From contig NOWV01000112.1 of assembly GCA_003344405.1 (NCBI GenBank), forward strand, positions 124,001 through 188,000: a stretch of DNA of 64,000 nt, read 5' to 3'. Positions 1 to 15,700 of the stretch are shown here, piece after piece (positions within the stretch are counted from its first letter, which is position 1; each line of letters opens with the position of its first letter). The notes beneath the pieces were generated by a model. It was not told where the DNA came from, did no database searches, and saw only the letters and a program-made list of their open reading frames with translations. This DNA is from Trichoplax sp. H2. Its lineage: Eukaryota > Placozoa > Uniplacotomia > Trichoplacea. The position numbers and the translations under genes are program-made.

Positions 1-707
1 CTTCTATAATTTCTTGATACTATCATTCACTTTTCGTCGTTATTCTATCATTACAGGATACTTACTGTATAGACTAAATATAATTTTCATTTAAACATCA
101 CTTCTAGTTAATAGACCTGTAATTAATATCAAAGGGCATTTTTAGCCCTTTTTTCGACAATTCTTTTTACATTTTACGCTCTTCAATATTCTGTCATTGC
201 AGGATTCTTTGTCATTTCAAACGAAGTTGAAGGAGGTAAGAGCTATCTTGTATCATGTTAACAAGTAAAGTAGTTCATTTATAAGTACGTAAAATTTTCT
301 AATTTAGAATTTACAAGTAATAAAGATACATTTTACTGGCTGTAGTTGTTAAACTGATTCAATAGATAATATCGTTTCAATGTTTGGGATGATTGATTGA
401 ACGATCTTACTTCTATTACAATCATCATATTGCAAAGCTTGCTAATACTAGTCTTGTAGAACTATGCATAGTTTATTAGGCTATACTGCCATTAATAAAA
501 CACTTTCATCTTTTATTTAATCTTCTTGAAGCGAGATAGTCAAAGTTATTTGAAGGCTAATTCCCTTTAGACAAACTTGTAATCTAATTCATCTTCATTA
601 TGATATGATGTTGATTAGTCTATAGCCTACATTATGAATCATATTTGATTAACATGCACCATACAGTTCTTGGATCCATCTTAGCCGTTGCTTTAAATAT
701 TTACCAG

Positions 708-764
708 GATCCTCATTTAAATCAGTCCAAGTCGATGCAGATGAGCCAGTTATCATTATTAAAG
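708..764 (+). CDS. Paralogue 1 exon 2: short acidic linker
   Basis: Reads SSFKSVQVDADEPVIIIK between a TTACCAG acceptor and a GTAAGG donor. Paralogue 2 has SKLDSVQMDVDEPVIIVQ in the same phase. The shared D-x-DEPVII core shows that this short exon is real although no long ORF marks it. It is the first exon of paralogue 1 visible here; what lies to its left is intron 1. Confidence 0.7.
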
Positions 765-3700
765 GTAAGGTTGTTAAGGAGTTATTATGTCCATTGAATA
801 TTCACATTTTTTATCACGCTATTGGCAGATAAAAATCGAAAAGTTCATGAACAATTGCGTAGCTAAACACACACTAATTAACTATTAAAAGTACTAGACT
901 TTGCCAATATTATGGTAAAAAATTCGGGCCATGATGCTTACTGTAAATACAACTTCCTATTGCTATAATAATAAACAGGGATTTCAGTTCATCCAGGTCA
1001 CGCAAAATTTGTAGAGTGTCCTTACAAGCACTTCTCATGTTGATCACTTTCAACCTAATGAATATTCTATCTATATTCCTATCAACTTCTAAAATACATA
1101 ATTATTACAACAAATCTAAATTTGAAACGCGACAAAGTGTAACTATTTGCGAAAACTAATATTATGAGACTACTGTAAGGTTTGTCCTTCCCGATACCTA
1201 CCTACAAAACAACTCGAAAGAACGACTCCTATCGTTACGAAGAATGGTAATCCACTAGTTTCTTAGATCAAACTAAACCCAAGCTCTATTGAAAAGTCAA
1301 TTAATTTATAGTAAATCTGCATAAAAATTTCATTATCAGTTTATAGATTATATTATATAAGTATTGCATTTATCTATTAAAGGTACGTAATATATCATAG
1401 ATAAGTTAATATAAACACATTACTAGATGAGTTTTTATATTGAAAACTGTGTTACGACAGCTATGCAAATGTTACTCCGTAATATTTACTTCATATTTTA
1501 ATGATTTTACATATAGACCATTGTTAAGAGCTAGAAATAGCCCTAACTTGCTACAAGGGTTGATAGAGTACTTTCTAACCTATACTACTGTTATTTAGAA
1601 TACCAGTCAAATGATATCCCTAGGCAGATATCTGTACAGATTGAACACAGTTTAATCCTATCAAATTTACTGTATCTAAATTAATCAATTCTTAATAAGA
1701 GTTTGATAAACGCATATTAGGCTATACTACTAAGATATTTCCTCTAAACTTAGAAATTATACTTTCAACCTTAAGAACCTTGGAGTTGATAGATACAATC
1801 CCAGTTAAACTAGTTGGTAATTACTATCATAGTCTATCTGTTCCTAAGTTATAGATTGTTAACACATGCAATGTTAACCACTAAAGTTATAGTTAAGGAG
1901 ACCGTAAACATGTCTAAGATATAAACATACATAAAACATAACATAGAAATAAAATACACGTCTCGAAGATTGCTTTCGCGACAAACATCATTTTATCTAT
2001 TGATTGAGTTTAAAAGTTTGAAGCGAGGCTATAAGCGGTGCGTTATTTAATTCTGCAACCTCGGCGAACACAATACTAATTTGAATGGGGTTGCTTAAAT
2101 AGATCTGGTTGAAGACAAAAATTATTCCTTCACCAAAAATAATTCTGTCGATACTCCGATCCTTATTGAAGACGTGAAACATAACATGAATCTTAATATT
2201 CCTTACCCTGTTCATGGCCGACCAAGAGCTACAACGTTAGAATTATTTTTAGTATCTACACGTTTTACTGCTATGGCAACTGCATCACTGGCTTTTAAGA
2301 CATCGTTTCAGCTTTCCTATTCTACAGCTCATCGGAGCAACATTGAAGGTTGCCAAATGACATGTTGTATTCCACATTATAAGCAAATAAAACAGCTCTT
2401 TTGTCCGTCACAACTATTTAAGCAGAGAAGGAATACAATTATTGCCGCTCAGCAAGTCAATAGCGATGGCACTAAGTTTATGGAAATGAATTATAAATTA
2501 GCTACTAATGAGACTGAAGTAACAGAGAATAGGATCGTAGCAGATGTTGAAAATGTTAATCAATCCGTTATTAACTGGTTTTGGAATATACCACAGTGGC
2601 TACTTGATACTGCAAGATTAGGACCAAAATACTATTATAACTACTTCCGATATCCAGTTCAATACAAGGTTGGCATTAAAGCAAACAAGGATAAACCTGG
2701 ACAATTTACTTTAGTAGCTATCGTCAAGCATCGAGATTATGCATTACCATCTCGGATAGAGAAGGACTTAAAATCGATTGCTAAACATAAAGATGAAACT
2801 AATATTCTCAGTAGCGGTAGGCTGCAAATCAGCGTTACGGGAGACATTAAATCTCTCAATGGAGTAATTTGGGCAGAAAGTTTGAATAAAGCAGTCTATT
2901 TCGATGGAGTATATTCGGTTACGCAGTTTGCTTGTACGGGCCTTCTCGACAAAAATAACCGAATTTATTCTAAAGGTACCATAGAATTTCGTTATGTTGA
3001 TCCTGGTCCAAACTGTCATCCAGAAATGTCATCTAATCCTGACTACATGGCCGAAAATAAGCCCGTCAGTGTTGATTTTAATTATAGCCCAGGTAATATA
3101 ATTGTTTTAATTGAAATTCCGATAGCAACCATATCTCAGTATGGTATTTTATTGTAGTGTTAAAGTTATTCTTGCTGACGGTAGCAGAAATTTATAATCA
3201 ATATCAATTACTGTACAGTATATTTTTGGATACTGATCCACTTTGAGCACTAATATTTCTACGACAATCCTGCTATTAATCTGATCTTCACTTTGATAAC
3301 CATTCTGATTCTATTTGGTAAATTTAGGTAGTTTGCCTCTCACATATAATATCATAATGAGATAAAATTAATGGTATTCGTATTAGTAATTGCTTTATGT
3401 GCTCCAAATATTTAGGATTTTGTTAATGTAATAGAATGTAAGAAATTATCGTCAGATAATTAGTTAGCGAAAGGAATATGAAGTTTCTATTAGTATTATT
3501 TTGTAGATCAGATTACATTAAAATTATTTTGCTCTAATGCTTCTGTAAAATGAAAATAGAAATTGAGATGCTTTTTATAGACTAGATATAGTTGAATCAC
3601 TATGCCACAGTTTAGTAACTTTTGCTATTATCGTTAATACGGCATATAGCAAGCCGTTATGAATTAGCTTAAATGTTAAATCTCAAGTGTAATAAGACTG

Positions 3701-6700
3701 TTTTTTATTATAAATGATTTCACTTTAACTTTATGGAATTAGCTAATTCTACTGCAGATTCTGTCAGTTCAACAATTAATTCAGTAAACTAGCAAGAAGC
3801 CAACCATGTAATCAGACGGATTCAAATCTAGCTGTATTTCATTACGGCTCTTTCAAATTGAAATATTATTGTCTCGTTTTGTCCCAAGACGCTCATTAAA
3901 TTGAAATATCGTAGTTACCTTTTAGCAAGTATCTCTATCAGCAAATACGCTATGATACGTTATATCGACTCTGTCAAATGTCATGTAATCCAATCAATCG
4001 TATCAATTCGATTCAAAACTAAGAGTACATTATTCTACAGTTCTTTTTAAAATTAAAGTCTAGTATATTTAATTTTTTATTAGATCTTGACATGACTAGG
4101 AGATATTCTTCGCTCTTCAACTATATTCCAGAACCGGATCAACCTGCTGATGACGTTATCGAGTAAGTAAATTATATAGAATAGAGCTTATAGCTAATTA
4201 TTGATGCCTTCTAAAATTGAGTATGATCAACGATGCGATAAATATGTATGTTAAAAAGAGGAATAAATTTGAAATCGTGGTGTAATGCCATTATCATATA
4301 GCTAGAAAATCTGATTACTATTAAATCAATTATCAAGGCTACGATGTGATTAATTGATAATTGCCAACAGTTCGCTTCTATGCGTAAAATAAATTTAATC
4401 ACGGGAATTTTTAACTATGTTCTTGTTTCACTAACGAAATATCATGATGAGAGAAGTAACTGCCTATAGATCACAAATAATATAGCCATGAACTATTTTT
4501 TATGTCCTATTTGCAGTTTGATAGATTGATATTGTAAATATTATAAGATACGGTTAAAAGTATGACCAACAGTACATGATAAGTAGGATGTAGTCTAAAG
4601 ATAAAGTACAGATTCGAATAAACTATTTTACTACTGGTATAGATTTTAACGAGGTTCTGTTGCATAGGAATATGTGCTCTTACTTAAGCTTAATCCTAGA
4701 TACGAGAAGATTGGTAATTTGCGATTAGTTATTACTCGATTTCTTTTAGAATTAAACTCATTTTTCGATCTTTCTTTGCGTCTGAGCACCTATTCATGAA
4801 TTCAATACGTGGTAAAACAATTGTGTAAAAGAAATTACGTAATTACAGTAATTAGCTGGTTCATATTATTATTTACATGTTACTTACACAGTTACTTGTC
4901 GGTTCCAATAAACTGAAATTTGCATAAGTGATAATTAGTACTCTAGATACTTTTACGATCTTCTACATTATTTGTAAATGCAGCCTGTAAAATCACTTAA
5001 GTGTGCGGTATATTTATACGGACAGTATAATAGAATCACTGCAATTGACAGATTAAAAATAGTTTTAACTCCAATTTCTTGAACGTTAAGTAATGACTTT
5101 TAATAATGAAGAGGATTTTGATACATTAAGCTGTAAAGTGACGAAGGGAAGTACAATTGGCTAAATAATTATTTACTCCTTTCGCTTCTATGATTGCGTA
5201 AACATGTGTAGGTCTTCAAGTAGCCCTGAAAAAAGTCCATCAGATATAGTTCCTCCGGTGCCGGTTAGTAAACGTAGTTCAATTTTTTTGTCAAGAAACA
5301 CCCTCTAAATTCCTCTTTGAAAAAGTGATTCTTCATCTTATCAAGAGACGACAATCGCGACTACCATCTAAGTGCGAATCTATTACTGAAACAGAAAATT
5401 TATGGCATCGAAAAGATATGACGAAAGTTAAAGGTTAAATATAATATTAAAATGCAGAATTTTGTCATAAAAAAATTACTAGAAATAGCGTCATATTAAG
5501 TTTAAATTTAATTTCGTTCATAATATTTTTTTACTATGCTCCTGTGGTCACGAAATTTCTCACTCACACGAAACAGCCATGGTATTCCTTCACGATAAGC
5601 ACATCGGTGTACGTGATATTAAATATTATTTAAGTTTGTTAGTACTTACTAGATAAAGAATGGATCTTTACTATTAACTATTTTATAAAATTAATTCTCT
5701 TAACATGTTAACCATAGTCTACATTTTTTCTTATGCTTTAAAACGTTTTAGTAAGTAAAATGCGTTGATTAGCAGAATATTTCTAAATTTATGATTATGA
5801 TCACCTTCTGATAATCTTAGATATTGTAATTATTATAGTCAGTTAGCATAACATATTATGTCTATATTTTAATTCCTATCTACAGAGGAGTACTTATAGC
5901 ATAGTAGTAAAAATATTTCTTAGCTACTATGGGGCTATTTAAGCCATAGTATAAATGAAAATGCGGAATAATGTTGCTCAATTAATGTTAACGGAATTTT
6001 AGTCATGCTGTTATTCCTATTTTATAGACGTTTATAGTAAGGGAAAGTAAACACCATTCTGCTGAGGTAATTAGCATCAAAGTTACCAATGATGGCGAAG
6101 TAGGCCATTTTATCATTTCAACTGGCTCAGATGGTAAGTTTGCATAGAATTAAAGAGGCTGGACATTGTCAGCATTTAAAATAAATGTGCATTATTGATA
6201 AAGAGGAAACAGAATATAGACAGTTATTTTCTCTTAGCAATTATACCTATAGAGAACTTTAAGGTGTGTTAATATGTGCACCAAAGCAATACCACTACTA
6301 CTATTTGCTTATAATTATTAAACAAGGGTAAACTCAATAGGTTGCTCAGTTAGACTGTCATAAATTCAAACAAAAGATCAAAACTTTATTAAAGTCGCTA
6401 CTCATTTTATGCATTGATACGAAAATATGACTCCGAATTTTACGGTGAACTCGAATACTATTTGTCGAGCTTTACAAATTTTAGTTATTCCGTCAAATAC
6501 GATCGTTGTTGTTTCATATACCATTCTCTGTTGCAGTGCAAAATATAGAATTACAATCTAAAACATAATGTAAATAGTGTGATATTCGAAAAATTGAGTC
6601 TGCCATAATTGAAAAATATAATTATATAATCAGAGATAAAATAGAGAAATCAGGGCTTTGATTTTAATCTAGCGTTAGAGGAAAACTGTATAAGGTTAAT

Positions 6701-9700
6701 ACGTAAAAAATCGACGTAAACTTGCGACCTAAATGAGTCAAATAGCTAGATATAGTAAATTAGAATAAGCAAAGGGTACAAGCTTACCGTATAACTAGCA
6801 GACTAATAGTTAATTTATGAGATAGCGTTGAATAGTTGCTTTTATAGTGTAGAAGGAACAGCAAGATAGAATTATTTATAAAGACAAATAAGTAATATAA
6901 AGTGGCTTCTACGTATATTAGGGTAGTTCTATGGTGCAATCAGACTAAAATATAAATGGAATTCTAATGAGTAAGTGTTGAATACCAGCACTATATCTAT
7001 TCTATCTTCCATAAAGGGTGGCTATGGATAGGATAGATCATATAAACATGGGATTGCACTCTAGAGTAGTGGAAATTGATTTCTACAATGGATAACTGTA
7101 TCGTAAAAGCGGGTCTTTTCGACTGTTAAATTACACTTTTTTTAAGCTCTGGTTGTATACTGCATGCAATAAGCCACAATATAAACATATTTAAAGAAAT
7201 GAAAGATATTGAGATTTCTTAACCTCTCACTGCAAAATCAAAATACGGATAATTTTGACGGTTTCATGATGACAGAGACCTTTATAATTAGTTAAATTCG
7301 CCTTTGTTTTATCTCGGATCAATATGGAAATTTACCACTTACTAATTGCAGCTTAGCTAAGTATGGGATTCTAGATTATTAGCCAAGGTTTGCATTGTAT
7401 TTTTTAGATTGTAAATCTAAGTATGTGAAGATACTCTGCTAGAGTATCGTTGACCATAGACTCTATGATGCTAAGTTAATATTAATAGTAAAGATAAACA
7501 TAGATGAATAATACATATATATTAGTCTTGGTCATCTAGGCTAATTTAGCTGGTGAATGATTTGCAGAAGTATGACAGCTACTACTAAATGCGACAGGAT
7601 GTCTATAAGTTAGCAACTGTAAATGATCTAGTAATTCTAAGATATTTCTAGTTGTTATGTTCGGTTGGAGTAGAGTTGTGCCTAGTTTATGTTAATGTAA
7701 GGATTCTAATAAATTTTCGAAATTTACTATAATCTTTGGGATTCGTGATTCATTTCATATCGCAAATGAAAATTCCAGTTTTACATTTCGTATACATGAA
7801 TGAGAGGAATGAAAATTAGAATCGATCTATCATTTTTCTAATATTGGTGAAGAGCCAAACAGTACAACAGTTTATATTATAATAGATAATTGTCTGTATT
7901 TGATAAGGATGAAAATTTCTGAGAATGTTCCGAATTATCATAGTAACTAAGTTCGATATAGCTTTAACTGTAATTTCACATACTAGAGAAGAACTTAAAA
8001 ATTAATGGAGTATTTTAAATGTCATTGTTATATACGTCTTATGTATCAAATTTGAATACTATTTGTTTTCAGACAGCACTTATCATTGTTATATTTTAGG
8101 ATATTCTATTGCTGATTTTGAAAGAAAATTTGAATCACTAGAAAAGTTGTTGACCTACTACACTACTTATAAAGATGAAGAAATGCAAATGAGATTACGT
8201 GTTCCACCATCCAATGAAAGCGTTGTACCTGCAAATCCAAATATAAAAGTGTCAGCACCTGAAGAGATTCCTGGTAAGGCGATGGAACAGATGAATAAGT
8301 TCAAAGTAACGATTCTAATAATTGTTAGACTTTATAAAAGTGCTAAAATAATTCATAATTGATTATATCTTAGGATTAAGCTTTTACCTTTCAGATCTTT
8401 AAGTTGCTAGCGATATTAAAAATATGAAACTCAATTGCCTATAAATAGTATCATCATCATTATTATAGTTATCACTTTTAGATAAAGTAATTACATATTT
8501 TATGTATGTTTAATACTAGAAATATCAGAACCTTTTGAGCCATATCGTATAATATAATTTACTGAGTACATAGATGAATGCAAATAAGAAAATGAAATTA
8601 GTGTTATCAGTTCACACGTGATAACAGGTGGTAAACATCATAAATTTAGGAAGATGGATTAATTGTATTACCGATCAATTTTAAATTAGGTTATTTACCG
8701 TAAATTAGGCTATTGATATCTTTGTAACTATTACTTCATGAAGATCAGGATGAAATCTATTCTAGTCAAAGTATTTGTGGATGAAACTATTTAAACTATT
8801 GCTTGGGGAAAAACTATTAGAGATAATGGAAAAAATGATCATAAATTAGTTAACTTCAGTTAAAGAGAAATTATGGATTCTGTCATTGGTTATTTAACTG
8901 AAATCGACAAGTCGATAAATTCAAGTCTAATTGATTAATATAATGATAATTTTATATTTAGACAGCACATTCTCATATAAGGGAATGCAAAAAGAAAATG
9001 GGCAATCGGAATTGGAGGAATACGAGTATGTCTCGACTTCTCTTGAAAGAGATGGGGGTTTGTTCATTATCTGTCTTTAAGCAATTTATATTATAAGTTT
9101 CCAATTTAAGTTGCCATAATTGTTATTTGATTACTTAAAGACTATCGCTTGATGTTGATGTATTAGTTGAAGAGAGCAAATATGTATACATGAAGTCGGT
9201 TAAAAGCGATTCTAAGAAAGATATTTTTAATCAAGTACAGGAATCTAGAAGAGGTTTGAATTTATATTTTGTTGAAAAATCTATTATCTACTGTGATATA
9301 TACCAATCACGAAATTCCAAATTTTAATAGAATAAGGGCTTTATTGAATCTTATACAAAGATTAACTACACACAGCTCTGCTCTAGACGAATACTACTAC
9401 TAAAGACTTCTAGGACGAACTAACAGAATAATCTGAAGTTGCATGCTTTTATACTTTTCGTAGCATTCGCAGCTACAATCCGCATGGCAACCTTTTACCT
9501 TATTTTACACATAGTTAAATTATTCTTAGTAAGACTATTCTACTACGGACCATCATTAATCCAATATGGATACAGCTGCAGTACTTACGTAGACATTATT
9601 TACACCAGCCAAAGTACAATGAATTAACCATATCCTAATATATGATTTACAGTTCTATTTTTACCTATAGCCTTATTAGTAACTCAACACCTTACTGTAT

Positions 9701-12700
9701 GTAGTCATCTGTACTCTAGCATAGAGTCTATACCACTACAGTCTATAGTTATAGCTACCAAATATATCTTAGGATAATATCTACCGTACACGGTACGGTA
9801 TAAAGTTACTGAACCTCTGTTAAATGAGCACATTATCGTAAACCGTCAGTAAAGCGACGGGAGTTTGCACTAGTAATTACTAATAAATAGAGAATGGATT
9901 AGAGTGAATGCCATCTCAAATTCGCTATGAATCATAGACTAAGACATTAAATAAACATACTTATTATTAATTATTGACTTACGTTCTTCCATATATCCTG
10001 ACGGCCAACACTGTCCGCTGGATNNNNNNNNNNNNNNNNNNNNAGGGCTTTATTGAATCTTATACAAAGATTAACTACACACAGCTCTACTCTAGACGAA
10101 TACTACTAGTAAAGACTTCTAGAACGAACTAACAGAATAATCTAAAGTTGCATGCTTTTATACTTTTCGTAGCATTCGCAGCTACAATCCGCATGGCAAC
10201 CTTTTACCTTATTTTACACATAGTTAAATTATTCTTAGTAAGACTATTCTACTACGGACCATCATTAATCCAATATGGATACGACTACAGTACTTACGTA
10301 GACATTATTCACAGCAGCCAAAGTACAATGAATTAACCATATCCTAATATATGATTTACAGTTCTATTTTTACCTATAGCCGTATTAATAACTCAACACC
10401 TTACTGTATATAGTCATCTATACTCTAGCATAGAGTCTATACCACTACAGTCTATAGTTATAGCTACCAAATATATCTTAGGATAATATCTACCGTAATT
10501 ACTAATAAATAGAGAATGGATTAGAGTGAATGCCATCTCAAATTCGCTATGAATCATAGACTAAAGACATTAAATAAACATACTTATTATTAATTATTGA
10601 CTTACGTTCTTCCATATATCCTGACGGCCAACACTGTCCGCTGGATGCCAACAATTAGCCATCTATAAATTGCAGGTAAAAAGCTGGCCATGTAATTAGA
10701 GAAATTTAATAAATGTCAGTAATAATGTCCATGTCTAAGCCATAATTAGATATGTGTCTTATCAGGTTTAATATCATTCAATATCAGTTCACACCATACT
10801 TTATTTCCATGCTTCTTTCATTTTGCAAAATGACCGATTATCTATACGGTAAACGACATATATACTATAAAAACATAGGTATGTTAGTTTACTATCTGTG
10901 TAATGGTGATTATCTAGTTTTTCAATGCAACAATCTTATGCTTGTAATAATTGCAAGATCTTATACCGTCTTAAGATATGAAATAGCATCGTTGTTCTTT
11001 AAAAGTAAAAATAGTAATATATTAAAAGTAGATGAGGAAGGACTACTGGTAAACTTATTTGTTTATTACTATGGTATATTATTCACAAAATGAACAAGAT
11101 GAGATGAGAGGTTGTATAAACCTGTTTAAGTAGTGTCGAGAAATGGCTTTCACTGGCTAGAGCTCATCTTATTTTCGTCAAATAGCATACTTTTGGTATT
11201 TATTAAAAATACCGTTATCATTGCTGTTATGTATTCTTTTATTGATGGATGCATAGTTTAATGATATTATATAAGTACTAAATACTAATGTTTACGTAAA
11301 TTGACTTGTTTTTTAGTAAAATTTGGATTCAGTTTTATCTTAGATAGATTAGTGCTATCACTGTCTTCTCTAATTGTCAGTATTTAGAGTTACACTGTAG
11401 GCATATATCGGAGGACAAATCTGCCAATAGGCTTGTAGTATTAAGCTTTTATACTCATTCTTTCTCACGTTACAAATTTTGATTTGTAATAAGTAGGTAG
11501 TAACAACATCAATTTTTAAGATAAACGATTACAATTGTTACTATATAGATAAATCGTACCTAAATTATTCAGGAGATTTTACTCGAAACTGTAAATTACT
11601 GCATCATGACAGCAATGTAATACGGAGATCTGAGATAATTTCGATGCTCGAAAGTTATAGCATTATTGAACTGTTTCTGTCTTTAAAGGCCCATACATTA
11701 AATCCTTCATTTGATCAGAATAATACCTTACAGAGGTCATGACACAAAATTTGGGGGAAATTTTCTAAATATGATCACAGCTTTATTTTTAAAATAGTGT
11801 ACATCAGTTTTCAATATTAGCTCATCAGTATCACGGTTGAGATTATGCTATCAGTATGTGCACATTGTTGCAAAAATTACGCTATCTGATGAAAATTTAT
11901 AAATATTTCGTATTAAGAGAATAGATATTTGAATATTCGGTATGAATGTTGCTGAATTATTGGAAATTTCACTTTAAATATGCTGTTATGTTTGCTAAAT
12001 CGTTTAGGAATCAATCAGGAGAGTGAAAGAAGCAAAGTCGAAATGGATGAAACATAATATGGACCTCAGCGATGGTAAGATCCTTTGTACCTTTAGTAAT
12101 TAAATTTCTTTTCAAAATAGATGCTAATGAACGTGTGTAGTTGCTAGTAATGCCATACGTATACAATATTAAAATCATGATATCCAAAAAGTACCCTTGA
12201 AGATCAGTTATGCCGCTGTAGTAAATTTTGAATACGTGGAAGTGTCTAAATTATATTTTGTGAGTTTAGGCATATACTTTACTGTATTGTTAGCTCGGTA
12301 AATATATGGACTGTGTCAAAGTTACCGCAGTGATTTCCTTACTGTAAGTAGACTAAACGAAGGGTTAACAGTAAATTATTGATTTCTAATTCTTTTGCAA
12401 TGATATTGATCTAATTGTATTATTTAATTCAATACGCTGGCAAATAAATAGCTGAGACAATGCTACAATACGAAGCGGCTGGGGTAAGTAATAGGAAATG
12501 GCAGAACGTTATCGTGAATAAAAAAGCATATGGTTATGAAAATATGTTGAATCGTTTCAACTACTTTACAATATTTTAATAATCCTTAAGAAGAATTTAT
12601 GTGACAAAAATAGCAATCTTACATTTTTTCTTGGAACTTTTGTAGACGTTTTTCGTGATAAATACGCAAAATTCCACTGAACATGTTCTATTGGTAAAGC

Positions 12701-15700
12701 TAAAGGATGAAGGCTCCGTAGTGGCGAAATTTCGAATTTTATCACAAGGGAACGGTATGATTGCAATTTACAATTTAAATAATTTTAACTGTTGAAAGTT
12801 TTATCAGTATTAAAGGGGAAATTGATATAGTGTCAGCTAGTCATTTCTTACTCCATAAGCTCAGCTATGTTGGCTTAATACTTTAATCAATAACCAGGCT
12901 AGAAGAAAATAAAAAATGAGAAGATTGACGAAATAATTGCAAATTTAGTTAATGTACATTTAATTTTTAATTCGCGTAGTAAGTCATTCAAATCAACTCG
13001 CAGCCAGTTAGATATATAAGTAGCTAATACCTTAATTTTTGCTGTTATCAACTTACGATCATAACATCGAACTATTCTAGTATTAGGACTACTTGTTAGC
13101 CTAACTTTTATTACCTCGTGTAGTAAATATTTGATCGTAGAACAATGCAACAGCTAGCACCGTATACTGCGTATTTCTTACGAACTATTATTAACTTAAA
13201 TTTGTTCAGCAAGGGGGAATTGCCCGTTATGACAGAGTCAGAGGTATTGCTAAAGCTTCAAATACTTTAGTGTAACCCCCTTACTTGATCCACGTAGCAA
13301 CTTATAGTTATAAGTTACTTTCGGCCACAAGTTAGAAACTATTTTATAATTCTTGATGAATATACAGCTTCCTCTATAACTGCTTTGATACAGGCCAATG
13401 GACAAGTAAATATTATAAATATAGCATCAATAAAATAAAAATAGACAATTGAAATTAAAAGAAAGATGATAATTGCGAGAAAAAAATTAATCGAAAACTT
13501 CCACAAATCTTGTAATTGTACTCAATGAATCTTAATATCGTATGTTAAAGAATAAATTCTAAATAATTTCACTACTTCACAAATAAGGGTGGTTTTAAGA
13601 TCACATATTATCACCATCGGAAATCAATTCGTAATCATTGGCAATGGCATTAATGTCATTAATAACAAATTAATCATTGGATTATTTATTTGATGTAAAT
13701 TCTATTAAATCGTCGAAAGGCGTAGTAGTGATCGGCTTGATCAATTTTCATAATTCATTACTAGTTTGATAGTATTTCTTAATTCGAAGGCGTTTTGAGG
13801 TAATTAAAAATTTTACAGACGTTCGAATCGATGACTTCAATCAAAGTTTTAAAACAATAGATGAATTAATCGGGTGCTATGTTTGCTATCAGGATAAAGA
13901 ATTAAAAGTCCAATTAAAAGTACTTGGTAAGACAACAGAAATTTTCTTTTCTATCACTTAATACAGCGAATGATACAATATGAAGTGGCAAAGTGTAATC
14001 TTGCTTTAAGGCTAAATACTTTTTTCAAAAACTGATATGATGGGATGGATAATGTAAGGTTATGTTTGCTATCTAAAGATGATGAACATTATACCCGTAT
14101 TGATGATCTTTCACGAAGACCATCCTTTGATGGTCCAGATACTTCTAGCGGTAGGTTTTAAGTAATTGAATTTAAGACTTATTTTAAATGCGATTATTTT
14201 GGAATAATAAAGTGTACTTTCATACTATTTATCTGTGATAGATTTAGAAAGCTCCTATGATGGTAGGTGTAAATATCTTAATGTTACCTCGCTTTGAATT
14301 TAAGTATCACTAAGGCCATTAAAACTGCTTTAGTTATATATAAAAAATTCGGTTAAAATCCGCTTGTTTATTTATTTCAAAACTCTTATTTCATTACAGT
14401 ACTGCTATGCGTAGTATTAGTTTAATTCTTTAGTTTCGATGATAACTATGTCATTTATAAAAGCCATGATTAATCGATTTTGCTTGATATCCGGTTTTCA
14501 AAGTAAATTTATCTTACTACTTTATCCCATTGTCACAAAACAGCTTTGCAACAAGATAACGCAATATACGATCAATAAGTCAATTCCTTGAACCACGTAT
14601 CAAGGAACGATATCTGCACTATCACAAACACTTTTGCTCTACTAGCAGACTACACAAAGACTTAAACGCCTCGTATTTTACGTTAAACACTAAGTTGGAC
14701 AATTCTTCTTTATTTCACGATATACTGCATTTATATACTATTCCTCAATAGTTCATGAGTCATAGTTAATACAATTAACATTAGAATCATTTACTGAATT
14801 AGATATTAATTTTAGCTACTGCTCCCTTAATGCAGACAACAGTATTTACGAACATAGACATGTAATGACTAATACAGAATAGTCAGATTACGATATGTCC
14901 TATCACGGAACATTTCCATGATAATTTACAGTCTACCATAAGTAAATTACAATCACAATGATTCGAACTGTAAGCAGATGATTTGCATTCCCTATTATAA
15001 CTATTATAATTTCAGTATATGTATAAGTGTCACTGTCATANNNNNNNNNNNNNNNNNNNNTAAAATCCGCTTGTTTATATATGTATAAGTGTTATTTCAT
15101 TACAGTACTGCTATGCGTAGTATTAGTTTAATTCTTTAGTTTCGATGATAATTATGTCATTTATAAAAGCCATGATTAATCGATTTTGCTTGATATCCGG
15201 TTTTCAAAGTAAATTTATCTTGCTACTTTATCCCATCTATTTTGGCTTCTTCCGTCGATTACGTACGATAGAGTACTAGAAATTCAATTTTAGCTTTGAC
15301 TTATGTCAATTTAAAGTAGTACAGATGTAATAAGATTTAAATCCAGTGAAACATCAGCCGATAGTGATACCTTTTATTACAATTTTTTGAGAGTTTAACG
15401 TTAAAGGACCGTAGTGTCCATCATAATCGCAGAAATGACGAGGAATAACTTTGTGAAAAAGTAATCTTTAAAGAAATGTGTAAGGAGAAAACCCTGTAAG
15501 ATTACAGCCTGTACAATCTAGCATTATAATAAGAAAGAAATTCTGAAATCTTATATAATATTAGCTATTCTTTATTCAGCAGAAGTTACCCAGTTATATA
15601 GGAAGTATCGTCTACAAAAATATGTTATTTCCGCTATTACTATACCTAACTTAAAATTTACAAGTCTAGTAAACATACAAACTGGCTTTCCAACATTATC

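Noticed and set aside
2174-3157. Apparent Met-started 327-residue gene at 2174
   Set aside because: Comparison with paralogue 2 shows that the coding exon starts earlier, at 2103, and splices out at 3092; the Met and the TAG are not the gene ends.
9439-10336. Two 62-residue ORFs, MHAFILFVAFAATIRMATFY and on, 709 bases apart
   Set aside because: They sit in the duplicated blocks round the first gap, inside an intron; the copies are likely alleles, and the peptide shows no feature beyond low-complexity hydrophobicity.
10752-11093. 113-residue ORF in the long intron of paralogue 1
   Set aside because: No recognisable motif, no splice partner in phase, and no counterpart in paralogue 2; AT-rich sequence can give such an ORF by chance.
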